Shown here: in pieces, positions 24,278 through 37,100 of the stretch
How the letters are laid out: every line of letters starts with the position of its first letter
How positions within the stretch are numbered: the stretch's first letter is position 1
Source: an uncultured Clostridia bacterium
Lineage (GTDB): Bacteria; Bacillota; Clostridia; TANB77; CAG-508
Assembly: GCA_947623865.1 (NCBI GenBank)
Contig: CANQIC010000004.1
Location: 18,966-82,965 of the forward strand
DNA: 64,000 nucleotides
Direction: 5' to 3'
The notes under the pieces: model-generated
What the model was told of the DNA's origin: nothing
Databases searched by the model: none
Seen by the model: the letters and a program-made list of their open reading frames with translations, nothing else
Made by a program: the position numbers and the translations under genes

Positions 24278-25129
24278 TTATATATCTATTTCTCCTTCAA
24301 ATACTGTTACTGCTGGGCCTGTCATAAATACATGATTCGTTTTTTCATCCCATTCTATTTCTAATGTTCCTCCGAGTAATTCAACATTTACTTTTCTTTC
24401 TGTAAGGCCATTTATATTACATGCAACAGCTACGCTACATGCTCCTGTACCACATGCAAGAGTTTCTCCTGCTCCTCTTTCCCATACTCTCATTTTTACG
24501 TTGTTTTTATCCATTATTTCTATAAATTCTATGTTAGACCTTTTTGGAAAATGCTCATCTACTTCTAATACTGGTCCATATTTTTCTATGTTAAATTTTT
24601 TTGTATTATCTACTATTGTTATTGCATGTGGATTCCCCATAGAAACACAAGTAAAACTAAATTCTTTATCTAATGCTCTAATTTTTAAATCTTTTACTGG
24701 CTCTTTTTCAAAAATTACTGGTATTTCTTTAGGGCTAAATACTGGCTCTCCCATATCTACTCTTACTGTTTCTACTTTGCCATTTTTTACATTAAGCTTT
24801 AATATTTTAATTCCTGCTAATGTTTCAACTTTGATAGTTTCTTTATCAGTCAGTCCTTTATCATAAACAAATTTTCCAACACACCTTATGCCATTTCCGC
24901 ACATTTCTGCTTCGCTTCCGTCAAAATTAAACATTCTCATTTTAAAATCAGCAATATCACTTTTGCATATTAAAATTATTCCATCTGATCCTATTCCAAA
25001 ATGACGATTACTCATAAATTTAGCTAGGTCTGATATGTTTCCTAAGTCTACTTCCTTAGAATAGCAGTCAATATATACATAATCGTTACCTAGCCCATGC
25101 ATTTTTGTAAATTTTATCATTTTTATCAC
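24278..25129 (-). CDS. dapF: Diaminopimelate epimerase
   Basis: [49 protein letters not shown]. Confidence 0.97.
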   Translation of the reverse strand: MIKMIKFTKMHGLGNDYVYIDCYSKEVDLGNISDLAKFMSNRHFGIGSDGIILICKSDIADFKMRMFNFDGSEAEMCGNGIRCVGKFVYDKGLTDKETIKVETLAGIKILKLNVKNGKVETVRVDMGEPVFSPKEIPVIFEKEPVKDLKIRALDKEFSFTCVSMGNPHAITIVDNTKKFNIEKYGPVLEVDEHFPKRSNIEFIEIMDKNNVKMRVWERGAGETLACGTGACSVAVACNINGLTERKVNVELLGGTLEIEWDEKTNHVFMTGPAVTVFEGEIDI

Positions 25130-25325
25130 CTTTATATTGGTATTAATAAACCGTATAAAATAATCATTTTTATACGGTTTAATTGTATCATATATTTCTA
25201 TTTTTTCAAGTGGTATAATAATTTTATTACATATTAAAAATAATGATAAAAATTGTATAATTTTATAAGTTTAATAATAAATATATAATACCAAGTCTAA
25301 AAAGGCTTGGTATTACTGCATTTTA

Positions 25326-27113
25326 TTAAACTTCCATTATAATTGGTAGAATCATAGGATCTCTTTTTGTTTTTTTATGAATATAATCTCTTAATTCTTC
25401 TCTTAGTAATGCTTTTATTGTTGACCAATCTATTATATGTTTTTCTTCAAATTTTAAGATTTCTGCTCTTAATAATTGCTTTATATCTTCCATCAAGTTT
25501 TCTGATTCTCTAACATACACAAATCCTCTAGAAAGCACATCTGGTCCTGCAACTACTGTTCCTGTCTGAGAATTCATTGTCAATACTATTATTATCAATC
25601 CATCTTGAGATAAACGTTGTCTATCTCTTAAAACGATATTTCCTACATCTCCAACTCCTAATCCATCTACCATTATTTTTCCAACTGGTACTGTTCCTGT
25701 TAGTTTTGCATCATATTCGTTTAATTCTAATATTCTTCCATTTGTCATTATAAATATATTTTCTGAATCTACTCCAACTTTTTTTGCAGTTTCACTATGA
25801 GCTATTAATTGTCTATACTCACCATGAACTGGTATAAAATATTTTGGTCTTACCAGACTAATCATCAATTTTTGTTCTTCTTGACATGCGTGCCCAGAAA
25901 CATGTATATCTTCTAATGCATTATATACTACTTCTGCACCTATTTTCATTAAATCATCTATTACTTTTGATACAGAATTTTCATTTCCTGGTATTGGATT
26001 TGCAGATATTATTATTAAATCATTTGGTGTTATTTGAACTTTCTTGTGTTCTCCTGTAGCCATTCTAGTTAATGCAGACATTGTTTCACCTTGGCTTCCT
26101 GTTGTAATTATAACTAATCTATCATCTGGATAAGATTTTATCATGTCTATATCTATAAATACATTGTCAGGCACTTTTATATATCCAAACTTTCTTGCAG
26201 TTTCTATCATATTAATCATACTTCTACCACAAACTGCAATTTTTCTTTTATATTTTACTGCTGAATTAACTATTTGTTGTACTCTATGAACATTAGATGA
26301 GAAAGTTGCAACTACTATTCTTTTTGTGCAGTTTATAAATAGTTTATCTAAAACTTCTCCTACTGTACTTTCAGACATAGTATATCCTTTTCTTTCTGCG
26401 TTTGTACTGTCTGACATAAGTGCTAAAACGCCTTTATTTCCAAGTGCTGCAAGTCTTCCAAAATCTATCATTTCTCCATCAATAGGTGTGTAATCAATTT
26501 TAAAATCTCCTGTATGAACTACTATTCCTACTGGTGTATGAATAGCAAGAGAACAAGCATCTGGTATGCTGTGTGTTGTTCTTATAAATTCTACTTTCAT
26601 TGATCCTAATGTAATTGTTTGACCCGGATTTACCACTTTTAATTTCGTACTTCTTAACAATTTATGTTCTTCTAGTTTATGTTCAATAAGCCCTATAGTT
26701 AATTTTGTTCCATATATAGGTACATTCATTTGTTTTAATAAATATGGTATAGAGCCTATATGATCCTCATGCCCATGTGTAATTACTAATCCTCTTATCT
26801 TTTCTTTATTTTTTTCTAAATATGACAAATCTGGTATTACTAAATCAATTCCAAGCATATCATCTTCTGGAAATGCTAATCCACAATCTACTAATACAAT
26901 ATCATTTCCATATTCAAATACTGTAATATTTTTACCAATTTCTAATAATCCACCTAGTGGTATTATTTTTAAATTTTCTTTTTTAAATTTAACTTGCTCA
27001 TTATTTGCTTCTCTTGTCTGAACAGTTTTTTTCTTTCTTGGCCTATAATTTCTTTTTTTAGATTTTTCTTTAGGCTTACTTTCATTAATATTGTTATCTA
27101 ACTTTTCTTCCAT
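25326..27113 (-). CDS. rnj: Ribonuclease J
   Basis: ITHGHEDHIGSIPYLL, HTGDFKIDYTPIDG, SGHACQEEQKLMISLVRPKYFIPVHGEYR. Confidence 0.95.
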   Translation of the reverse strand: MEEKLDNNINESKPKEKSKKRNYRPRKKKTVQTREANNEQVKFKKENLKIIPLGGLLEIGKNITVFEYGNDIVLVDCGLAFPEDDMLGIDLVIPDLSYLEKNKEKIRGLVITHGHEDHIGSIPYLLKQMNVPIYGTKLTIGLIEHKLEEHKLLRSTKLKVVNPGQTITLGSMKVEFIRTTHSIPDACSLAIHTPVGIVVHTGDFKIDYTPIDGEMIDFGRLAALGNKGVLALMSDSTNAERKGYTMSESTVGEVLDKLFINCTKRIVVATFSSNVHRVQQIVNSAVKYKRKIAVCGRSMINMIETARKFGYIKVPDNVFIDIDMIKSYPDDRLVIITTGSQGETMSALTRMATGEHKKVQITPNDLIIISANPIPGNENSVSKVIDDLMKIGAEVVYNALEDIHVSGHACQEEQKLMISLVRPKYFIPVHGEYRQLIAHSETAKKVGVDSENIFIMTNGRILELNEYDAKLTGTVPVGKIMVDGLGVGDVGNIVLRDRQRLSQDGLIIIVLTMNSQTGTVVAGPDVLSRGFVYVRESENLMEDIKQLLRAEILKFEEKHIIDWSTIKALLREELRDYIHKKTKRDPMILPIIMEV

Positions 27114-27544
27114 TCTATCTCCTCTCTTATAGTAACTAACTTTTGCATAAAATGATAATATTAAATTATTAGCGCACATCAAAAAAAATAGTTTAATATC
27201 TTAAACTAATGATTCTTGGCTTCATGTATTATTTCTATATCCCATTTTAATTAATAATAAATATTATTATTTATTCTTATGTACAAAATGCAATTTATCT
27301 CTTAAATAGCATTATTCAATTAATATTATTCACAAATAATATTATTTTTCCGAATCATTATTATTATATACAAAAATCTCATACTTTACCTACATACTAG
27401 GTATAAACTTTTATTATTATACTACTTTTAACCATTTTTGTCAATCACAGCCATAACAAGTAACACATTTTTTAAAAATGAATAATATATATCATGACAT
27501 ACAAATGAATAACAAATTAAAGTTTAGAAGGGAGTTTATGCGCC

Positions 27545-27646
27545 ATGAGAAATTGTTGCTCATCAAATGATGAAATTTTGTGGTTTATCATTTTATTTTT
27601 ATTGCTTTTCTGTGGATGTGGTAACAGGGGATGCTACTGTAGATAA
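27545..27646 (+). CDS. Cys-rich single-TM micropeptide (33 aa)
   Basis: MRNCCSSNDEILWFIILFLLLFCGCGNRGCYCR* with upstream GAAGGGAG; missing from ORF track. Confidence 0.55.
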   Translation: MRNCCSSNDEILWFIILFLLLFCGCGNRGCYCR

Positions 27647-27703
27647 TTTAACCCTGTTTAAGCTTTAAGAAAACAGTTGTACTTATTTAAGGAGGTGAAT
27701 ACT

Positions 27704-27817
27704 ATGCCAGAAAACAGAGGAGGATGCGGATGTGGATTCGGTGGAGATTGCTGCTGGATTATAATCCTTGTTATATTAATAATCTGCTGCTGTGGAAACA
27801 ACAATGGATGTTGCTAA
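27704..27817 (+). CDS. Cys/Gly-rich single-TM micropeptide (37 aa)
   Basis: RBS AAGGAGGTG; MPENRGGCGCGFGGDCCWIIILVILIICCCGNNNGCC*. Confidence 0.65.
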   Translation: MPENRGGCGCGFGGDCCWIIILVILIICCCGNNNGCC

Positions 27818-27865
27818 AATATTCTATAGCAAAGTAAAAATAAAGGATAGTATTTAACCTATCCT

Positions 27866-27982
27866 TTATTTTGATTTTCTTCTTTCACCTTTTCTTCTAT
27901 CGTTATCTACTTTAACATCTTTTTTTCTTCTCTCTTCTTTTCTTCTATCTTCAAATATTTTTCCTGTTTTATCTGTAACCAT
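27866..27982 (-). CDS. Small highly charged protein (38 aa)
   Basis: MVTDKTGKIFEDRRKEERRKKDVKVDNDRRKGERRKSK*; RBS AGGTG. Confidence 0.5.
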   Translation of the reverse strand: MVTDKTGKIFEDRRKEERRKKDVKVDNDRRKGERRKSK

Positions 27983-28118
27983 CTAATCACCTCATAATCC
28001 TTTGTATATTATGAGTATATAATATTCATTGCTACTCGTCAATAGAATTTTTACTTTTTTGTGCGTACATGAGTTTCACACTATACAAAATTCCAAACTC
28101 TAATGTCTAACTTCTAAA

Positions 28119-29777
<1,659 letters not shown>

Positions 29778-29810
29778 TTATTTATGCAAATTGTTATTCG
29801 TTTGAGAAAA

Positions 29811-30095
<285 letters not shown>

Positions 30096-30223
30096 TTAGA
30101 TTTTTATTATTTGTCACTTTTCTTCTTGCCGATTTGAGTTTGCAAATATAATGAAGCAAACTCAACAGGCAATAGCGATTATAACACAAAGTTTGAAAGA
30201 AAATATAATTTTCTTTCAAATCT

Positions 30224-30250
30224 TTAGCAGTCGATTACATCGACTGCTAA
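30224..30250. promoter_or_regulatory. CIRCE-like HrcA operator variant
   Basis: TTAGCAGTC-N9-GACTGCTAA upstream of groES; canonical is TTAGCACTC-N9-GAGTGCTAA. Confidence 0.8.
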
Positions 30251-30384
30251 TAATTTATACCCTTTATATAAAAAAGTCAATAGGTTTTATTAATTTTATT
30301 CATATTTTTTTAAATTATGAATTTCTATATATATTTATTAAGAGTCAAACTTTTAAATTCGACTCTTATATAAATTATTATTTT

Positions 30385-31848
30385 TTATTCTACTTCAAGA
30401 TTTTTTATAATTATTCTGCTATTGTTACTGTATTTTCTAATTTCATCTGCGCGATAAGAATATATTTTGTACTCATTTTTATTATCAAATCTAAATATTA
30501 CTGCTTTTGTATAATCATTATCTTTTACTGTATGTCTTTCTTGTATTATTAAACTTGCTTTACACTCTTTTAATGTTTCAAATGTAGTAATAAATCCTAT
30601 TCCTGTTCCTCCATCTTCTTTATGAGTAGTTATACTCTCTAGTCCAAGTTTTAGCAGTATTTCAATTTCAAATTCTATTCCACTATCATATATACAAAGT
30701 TCATAGCAATTATCTTTTATTCCTAATATTACTAAAATGCTTTTATATTTATTATCACTAGAATTAACTGCTATAATAGCATCTTTAATATGGTCTCCAA
30801 TTAGCGTTTCTAATTTATTTTTAGGTATTATATTATTTACTAATTGATAGATATCTTCTTCTATTTGTAATCTAAAATCAATATTGTTGTTATAACATTC
30901 TGTTTGCATATATTTAAACATATCATCTATTTCTGATATATCTGTTAATGGCAATTTAGACTTACCTTTTATTTTTTGTAAGTTTTCTGAATACTCATTT
31001 GTTAAAGTGTTTATTCTATCTAAAATTCCTATTTCTTCTCCTGTTTCTAATGTCATTTCTTTTACTTTTAATTCTAGTGCCTTTTGTCTGTTATAAAATT
31101 CATGATTTAACTTGCTAATATTAAATTTCTCCTCAGACAATTTATTAATAATTTCTTCTTTATCTTTTATTTCTTTTTTGTATTCTTCAATTGTTCTTTT
31201 TAATAAATTTTGTTTATAGTACATAATAAAAGCTTCTTGTATCATAATTATCATAAATACGCCTAGAAAAGTAAACATTATAAATATGTTAGTTGCTGTT
31301 TTGTGATAGTAATTTCCCAATAAACAATATACATATATTATTATTGTACTTATGTTAATAATAATTATATCTATATATTCATTTTGATTTTTCAAAAATT
31401 CAAAACCTTTAGAAAATCTTTTTATTTTGAAAAATCCCCAAATTAGTATTCCTTGCATTAGTAAAATAAAAATAAGGTTAATAAAATTATTATCTATTTT
31501 AAATATTTTGTATAGCAAAAACTCTAAAGCTATTGATATTCCTAATGCCAATAAAGATATTGATAATGAAATTACAATTAATAGCATTGAATATCCAATT
31601 TTTTTGTGCATTAATAATTTTATAAAAATGATATATGTAAAATATAACACGCCGATTGCCAATATAGAATTAATGTTGCTTTTTATGATAGTACATAATA
31701 CTGCTAATATTATACTTACCAAAATCAGTATAAACAAATTTTTACTATTTGTTTTTTTATTGCATAATAACTTTTGAGAAATATAATAAGTATATATGCT
31801 TATAAAAAATATTTTTATACAGTAAATTAACATATCATATTTAATCAT
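30385..31848 (-). CDS. Membrane sensor histidine kinase, GHKL/AgrC-like
   Basis: Multiple N-terminal TM helices; NISKLNHEFYNRQKALELKV and GGTGIGFITTFETLKECKASL. Confidence 0.75.
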   Translation of the reverse strand: MIKYDMLIYCIKIFFISIYTYYISQKLLCNKKTNSKNLFILILVSIILAVLCTIIKSNINSILAIGVLYFTYIIFIKLLMHKKIGYSMLLIVISLSISLLALGISIALEFLLYKIFKIDNNFINLIFILLMQGILIWGFFKIKRFSKGFEFLKNQNEYIDIIIINISTIIIYVYCLLGNYYHKTATNIFIMFTFLGVFMIIMIQEAFIMYYKQNLLKRTIEEYKKEIKDKEEIINKLSEEKFNISKLNHEFYNRQKALELKVKEMTLETGEEIGILDRINTLTNEYSENLQKIKGKSKLPLTDISEIDDMFKYMQTECYNNNIDFRLQIEEDIYQLVNNIIPKNKLETLIGDHIKDAIIAVNSSDNKYKSILVILGIKDNCYELCIYDSGIEFEIEILLKLGLESITTHKEDGGTGIGFITTFETLKECKASLIIQERHTVKDNDYTKAVIFRFDNKNEYKIYSYRADEIRKYSNNSRIIIKNLEVE

Positions 31849-31962
31849 AATACACCTTCTTACAATGTTATTATGATTATACTATATATAAAAATAGCAA
31901 TCAATATAGATGTTGCAATTCAACATATTATATTGATTGCTATTAATTTTTAACTATTACTT

Positions 31963-32001
31963 TTAGCCAAACCAATATGCTAACCATTCCCAAAAACTCA
32001 T
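31963..32001 (-). CDS. Putative 12-aa peptide MSFWEWLAYWFG
   Basis: Strong RBS GGAGGTGATTATA-ATG; stop TAA; lies between regulator and sensor kinase genes on the same strand. Confidence 0.5.
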   Translation of the reverse strand: MSFWEWLAYWFG

Positions 32002-32121
32002 TATAATCACCTCCATTTATTTTTTCTATAAGAAAAAAATATCACTTATACTTGTTTGTATAAGTGATTAATGGAAGTTCAATAATTTTACATTAAATTA
32101 CATTTTATTACATATAATGAC

Positions 32122-32913
32122 TTAAAGTTGTTTCTTTATTTTATCTGCATAATAATAAATAAATTCTGTTGGAGTTGGTACTCCTGTTTCATAATTTATC
32201 TTTGCTGTATAATAAGTAGTTAAATCTTCTAGTGATGAAATTCTCCAAGCATGTAAAATTGCATTTTGCATTGCTCTACTAATAGTACTATTTGATTTTT
32301 TGTATTTGCTTACTAAATACTGAACTACTGTAACTTTATGATTAGAATTTTCATTTTCTAATATATACAGTATAGAATCATGTAAGTATTTTCTTCCCTG
32401 AAGATGTGTACTAATTCCTATTAAATCTAATTCTTTATTAATTTTTTCAGATATTTTATCTTGGTTATTAATGTTAATCTCTTCTTTTTCTTGTTGCACG
32501 ATATTACTTTTATATCCTCTTATTAAGAGTATTGTATTAATTACATTTTCTTGTGAATAATTATTTTGTTTTTTATAAAATATAAATTCTACTCCATTTT
32601 CATGAAGAAACTCATATACTGAATCTGAACATATATTTGTTGTTACTACTATTTTTGGCATAATAGTTAGCTTCATCTGTTTTAATTCTTTTAAAAAATT
32701 AAATCCTGTTCCAGTACCATTTCCTTTATTTAGTTCTAAATCCAATATAATTCCTTCTGGCATATAATCTTTTACATATTTTAATCCTTCAATATCGGAT
32801 CCAGTCATTGCAACAAATTTTATATCTTTTCTTGCCTTGTTTATTTCTTTGTAAATATTACATTCTTTTATATCATCTTCTATAAGTAATAGTTTCATTG
32901 GTTTGTTTTCCAT
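32122..32913 (-). CDS. Spo0A-like response regulator
   Basis: REC domain (LLLIEDD..GIILDLELN); C-terminal DLIGISTHLQGRKYLHDSILYILEN..VVQYLVSKYKKSNSTISRAMQNAILHAW resembles the Spo0A C-terminal domain. Confidence 0.75.
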   Translation of the reverse strand: MENKPMKLLLIEDDIKECNIYKEINKARKDIKFVAMTGSDIEGLKYVKDYMPEGIILDLELNKGNGTGTGFNFLKELKQMKLTIMPKIVVTTNICSDSVYEFLHENGVEFIFYKKQNNYSQENVINTILLIRGYKSNIVQQEKEEININNQDKISEKINKELDLIGISTHLQGRKYLHDSILYILENENSNHKVTVVQYLVSKYKKSNSTISRAMQNAILHAWRISSLEDLTTYYTAKINYETGVPTPTEFIYYYADKIKKQL

Positions 32914-33051
32914 ATCATTGCTCCTTATATTGATTTATTTATTGTTTATATAGTATCACAAAATATAACAATTTTGTATTATTTTTTATCACTTTTTATA
33001 TTTTTTAATCATCTAAAATAAATTTAAGTGTTTATAAAAAGAGGTATTTAA

Positions 33052-33369
33052 ATGAAACAAGAAATTGGAAAAAGAATAAAAAATATTCGTGAAAATATGA
33101 ATATGACAAAAGAAGATTTTGCAAAATCTATCGGTATATCTGGTCAATATTTAGGTATTGTTGAACGTGGTGGCAGTTGTTTATCAGTAGAAAAGTTAAA
33201 ATCTCTTTGTGATTTAACTAACTTATCTGCTGATTATATTTTGTTTGGAAAAGATAAAGATTTAATAGATACTACTAAAAAAATTCTATCTGAATTTAGT
33301 GATACTCAAATAGAAACAGGTTGTAAAACATTGAAAGAATTAGCATTATTTATTAAATCAATAGAATAA
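33052..33369 (+). CDS. XRE-family HTH regulator
   Basis: IGKRIKNIRENMNMTKEDFAKSIGISGQYLGIVERG. Confidence 0.9.
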   Translation: MKQEIGKRIKNIRENMNMTKEDFAKSIGISGQYLGIVERGGSCLSVEKLKSLCDLTNLSADYILFGKDKDLIDTTKKILSEFSDTQIETGCKTLKELALFIKSIE

Positions 33370-33476
33370 TATTGAATATGTTATTTTGTTTTTGAAAATA
33401 TTGTATTGACATTCTTAAACTCACTTGGTAAAATATGGTATGTAAATTACCAAATTTTGTAATAGGAGCGATTATT

Positions 33477-33725
33477 ATGTTTAAAAATGTCAACTCGTTT
33501 ATAAATAATTCTACTACAAGATTTTTTAGTAAAAAATCTTGTAAATCATTGGAATCTGTTAGGAATAATAAAGAATACACCTATAATGAAAAACAAATAA
33601 ATATAATAACAGATTTATTAGTGGAACATGCTGATGTTCCTAAAGAACTAGTTGATTTACTTATAGATTCAGTTAAAAAAAATGTAGTTCTTGAATATGA
33701 AAATTTAAAATATCCAAAAGTATAG
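33477..33725 (+). CDS. Hypothetical small protein
   Basis: ORF MFKNVNSFINNSTTRFF..; upstream TAGGAG. Confidence 0.5.
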   Translation: MFKNVNSFINNSTTRFFSKKSCKSLESVRNNKEYTYNEKQINIITDLLVEHADVPKELVDLLIDSVKKNVVLEYENLKYPKV

Positions 33726-33837
33726 CTATTCTCTAGCATAGCTAGAAAATTTTAATCTATTAACAGTATAACATCTATCTTTATAATGTTATACTCTTTT
33801 CATTTTATTCATACACTATATAAAATTGATAAATACA

Positions 33838-34069
33838 ATAGGAGCCGAATCTTTAGAGATTCGGCTCCTATGCCCACTATTTTAAGTGGAGAGGTTTTTT
33901 AGTGTTCATTAGTGGGGTCCTACGTGCCTGCACTACTGTACACTATACCTCTTAGAGCATCTTTTAATACACATAATAAGATACTCCTTCCTGCCACAAG
34001 TGTGGCGTCTCGGGTTATGCTTTCCCTTGTTAGAGAAAAGCGCTTACAAACATTGCATCAAAGCAATGT
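33838..34069 (-). ncRNA. Structured ncRNA of unknown family (~230 nt)
   Basis: Minus-strand promoter TTGACA-N17-TATAAT (34076-34104), several hairpins (e.g. GCCACACTTGTGGC), terminal hairpin GGAGCCGAATC..GATTCGGCTCC. Confidence 0.6.
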
Positions 34070-34075
34070 AGCATT

Positions 34076-34104
34076 ATTATACATTTATTTACATAGTTTG
34101 TCAA
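34076..34104 (-). promoter_or_regulatory. Consensus promoter TTGACA-N17-TATAAT
   Basis: Direct match on minus strand. Confidence 0.85.
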
Positions 34105-34109
34105 TAGTT

Positions 34110-37100
34110 TTATGTATATTTTAATTCTATATTATGTTTTCCTACTATTTCTTTAAAGGCTCCATATATTTCTTCATTAAAATAAATTGCACCACATGGC
34201 TTTATTTCACCATTATCATTTACTTGAATAGCAATATTATTTCTATCTCCTGAAAAGAAATTTATCGCACCTCTTAATTTATCTTTTTGGATTTCAGAAA
34301 TGTTTGTTATATTTAATGTTAAGATTTTTGGGTTGTCCATTTTAGTTGTTTGGCAAAAAAGGGGTCTGTCCCCTTTTTTGCCATTAAATTCTGTTATGGT
34401 GTTTGCAACTATCTTTACTGGTTCATCTTCTCTTATACTTAATCTACCATCTATTAATACAATGTTTTCTTCTAATAATATATTTTGTGATTTGCTGTAG
34501 CAACTATCAAAAACAATTATTTCTGTACTTCCATATAAATCTTCTACTGTCATAAATGCCATTAAAGTATTTCTTTTTGTGTATTTCTTTTTTATTGAAG
34601 TTATAATTCCCACATATTTTACTTGTTTTCCATCTTCATTCAGATTACTGTCTTCATTCATTTGTAGCATTTGAAGTGTATTTATTGTAGAAACTTTTTG
34701 TATATCTTCTTTTATTTTATCCAATGGATGCCCTGATATATATATACCAAGCATTTCTTTTTCCATTGATAATAGTTCTTTTTCATCGAATTCTTTTAAT
34801 GTTGTGAAACTATATTTCATACTTTCTATTTTTTCATCTTCTGCATTTCCTAAATCAAACATAGTAACTTGCCCTTGCATTGTTTTTCTGGATGTATCAC
34901 TTATGGTATCTATTATTCCCTCAAATGATGCAAGAAGTGTACTTCTTGTTTGCTCAAATTCATCAAAGGCACCTGCTTTTATTAAACTTTCTATACATTT
35001 TTTATTTACAGATTCTCCTGACATCCTTTCACAGAAATCTGCAAAGCTTTTAAATTCACCGTTTTTTTCTCTTTCGCCTGCAATTGAATCAACTACTGCA
35101 TTACCTACATTTTTAACACTTCCGGAGTCCAAATCTTATTTTATTCCCATCGACAGTAAATTTAGTATAACTTTTATTGATATCTGGTTTTAAAATTTCT
35201 ATTTTTAATCTTTTACACTCATCTATATATTCTGGTACTTTATCTAAATTACCTAAAAAGCTATTTAATGTTGCTGCCATAAATTCAGGTGCATAATATG
35301 TTTTTAAATATGCTGTTTGATAGGCTACTACTGCATAAGCAGCAGCATGTGATTTATTGAATGCATATTTTGCAAACTCTGCCATTTCATCAAATATTCT
35401 ATTTGCATCTTCCTTACTTATTCCATTTCTAACACAACCTGGAATTATAACATTTCCATTTTCATCTGTTTGCCCATTTATAAAGTTTTCTCTTTCTTTT
35501 GCCATTACATCTAGTTTTTTCTTTCCCATTGCACGTCTTACTAAATCAGCTCTTCCGAAGTGAGTATCCTGCTAGGTCTCTTACTATTTGCATAACTTGT
35601 TCTTGATATACCATACATCCATAAGTTACATTTAGTATAGGTATTAGACTTGGATGTGTGTATTCACTATGCTCTGGATTTAATTTATTCTTTATATATC
35701 TTGGTATCTGATCCATTGGACCTGGTCTATATAAAGAAACTCCTGCAATTATATCTTCCAAGCTATCTGGTTTTAATTCCTTCATAAAGTTAGTCATTCC
35801 TTGACTTTCAAATTGAAATACTCCAGATGTATTTCCACTTCTCCATGTTTCTTCAAAAACTTTTGGATCATTCATTTCTTTATCTATCTTAACATCTATT
35901 CCTCTGCATTTTTTTACAAGTTTAATTGTATCTGATATTACAGTAAGAGTTCTAAGTCCTAAAAAGTCCATCTTTAATAATCCTAGTTCTTCTAAAGTTG
36001 TCATTATAAATTCAGTAGATATTGTTCCTTCATTTACATATAGTGGAACATAGTCTATAACCGGATCTTTTGTAATAACAATTCCACATGCATGAGTAGA
36101 TGCTTGTCTTGGCATACCTTCTAATCCCATTGCTATATCGAGTAATTTTCTTGTTTCTTCATCTGTTTCATAAAGATGTCCAAGTTCTCTATTTTGTTCT
36201 AATGCTTTTTTTATAGTAATATGAAGTTCATTTGGTATCATTTTTGCAAGTTTATCTGCTTCAGCATATGGCACATCTAATGCCCTTGCAACGTCTCTTA
36301 TTACCATTCTTGCAGACATTGTTCCAAATGTTATAATTTGTGATACATGATCTCTTCCATATTTTCTTCCGACATAATCTATAACTTCGCCTCTTCTTTC
36401 ATAGTCAAAATCTATATCAAAATCGGGCATACTAATTCTTTCTGGATTTAAAAATCTCTCAAAAAGTAAGTTGTATTTTATAGGGTCTATATCTGTTATT
36501 CCTAATGCATATGCAACTATTGAACCTGCTCCTGAACCACGTCCAGGTCCTACACTTATTCCATTTGTTCTTGCATAATTAATAAAGTCCCAAACTATTA
36601 AGAAATAATCTACATATCCCATTTTTTCTATTACTGATAATTCATAATCAAAACGTTCTTGTATTTCTTTACTTGGATTTTCCCCATATCTTCTTTTTAA
36701 TCCTTCATTACTTAGATGTATAAAGTAATCTGTATGAGTAGCAAATTCTTTTGGAACTTCATAATTTGGAAGTTTAGTATGACCAAATTCAAATTCTACA
36801 TTACACTTTTCTGCAATTTTCACTGTGTTTTCAATAGCTTCAGGAACATTTTTAAAATATTCTATCATTTCTTCTGGTGATTTTATATAAAACTCATCTG
36901 TTCCCATTCTCATTCTATCTTCATCTGTCATTCTCTTTCCTGTTTGTATACATAGCAAGATTTCATGATTATAAGCATCTTCTTTTTTTAAATAATGTGC
37001 ATCATTTGTTGCAACAAGTGGAATATCTAGTTTCTTAGACATCTCTATCAATTTTTGATTTACTAATACTTGCTCTGGAAGTCCATTTGGTTGTATTTCT

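Noticed and set aside
33838-34069. Plus-strand resemblance to E. coli 6S RNA (CCACAAGTGTGGCG..)
   Set aside because: The consensus promoter is on the minus strand, and the match is a short self-complementary hairpin; not enough for a 6S call.
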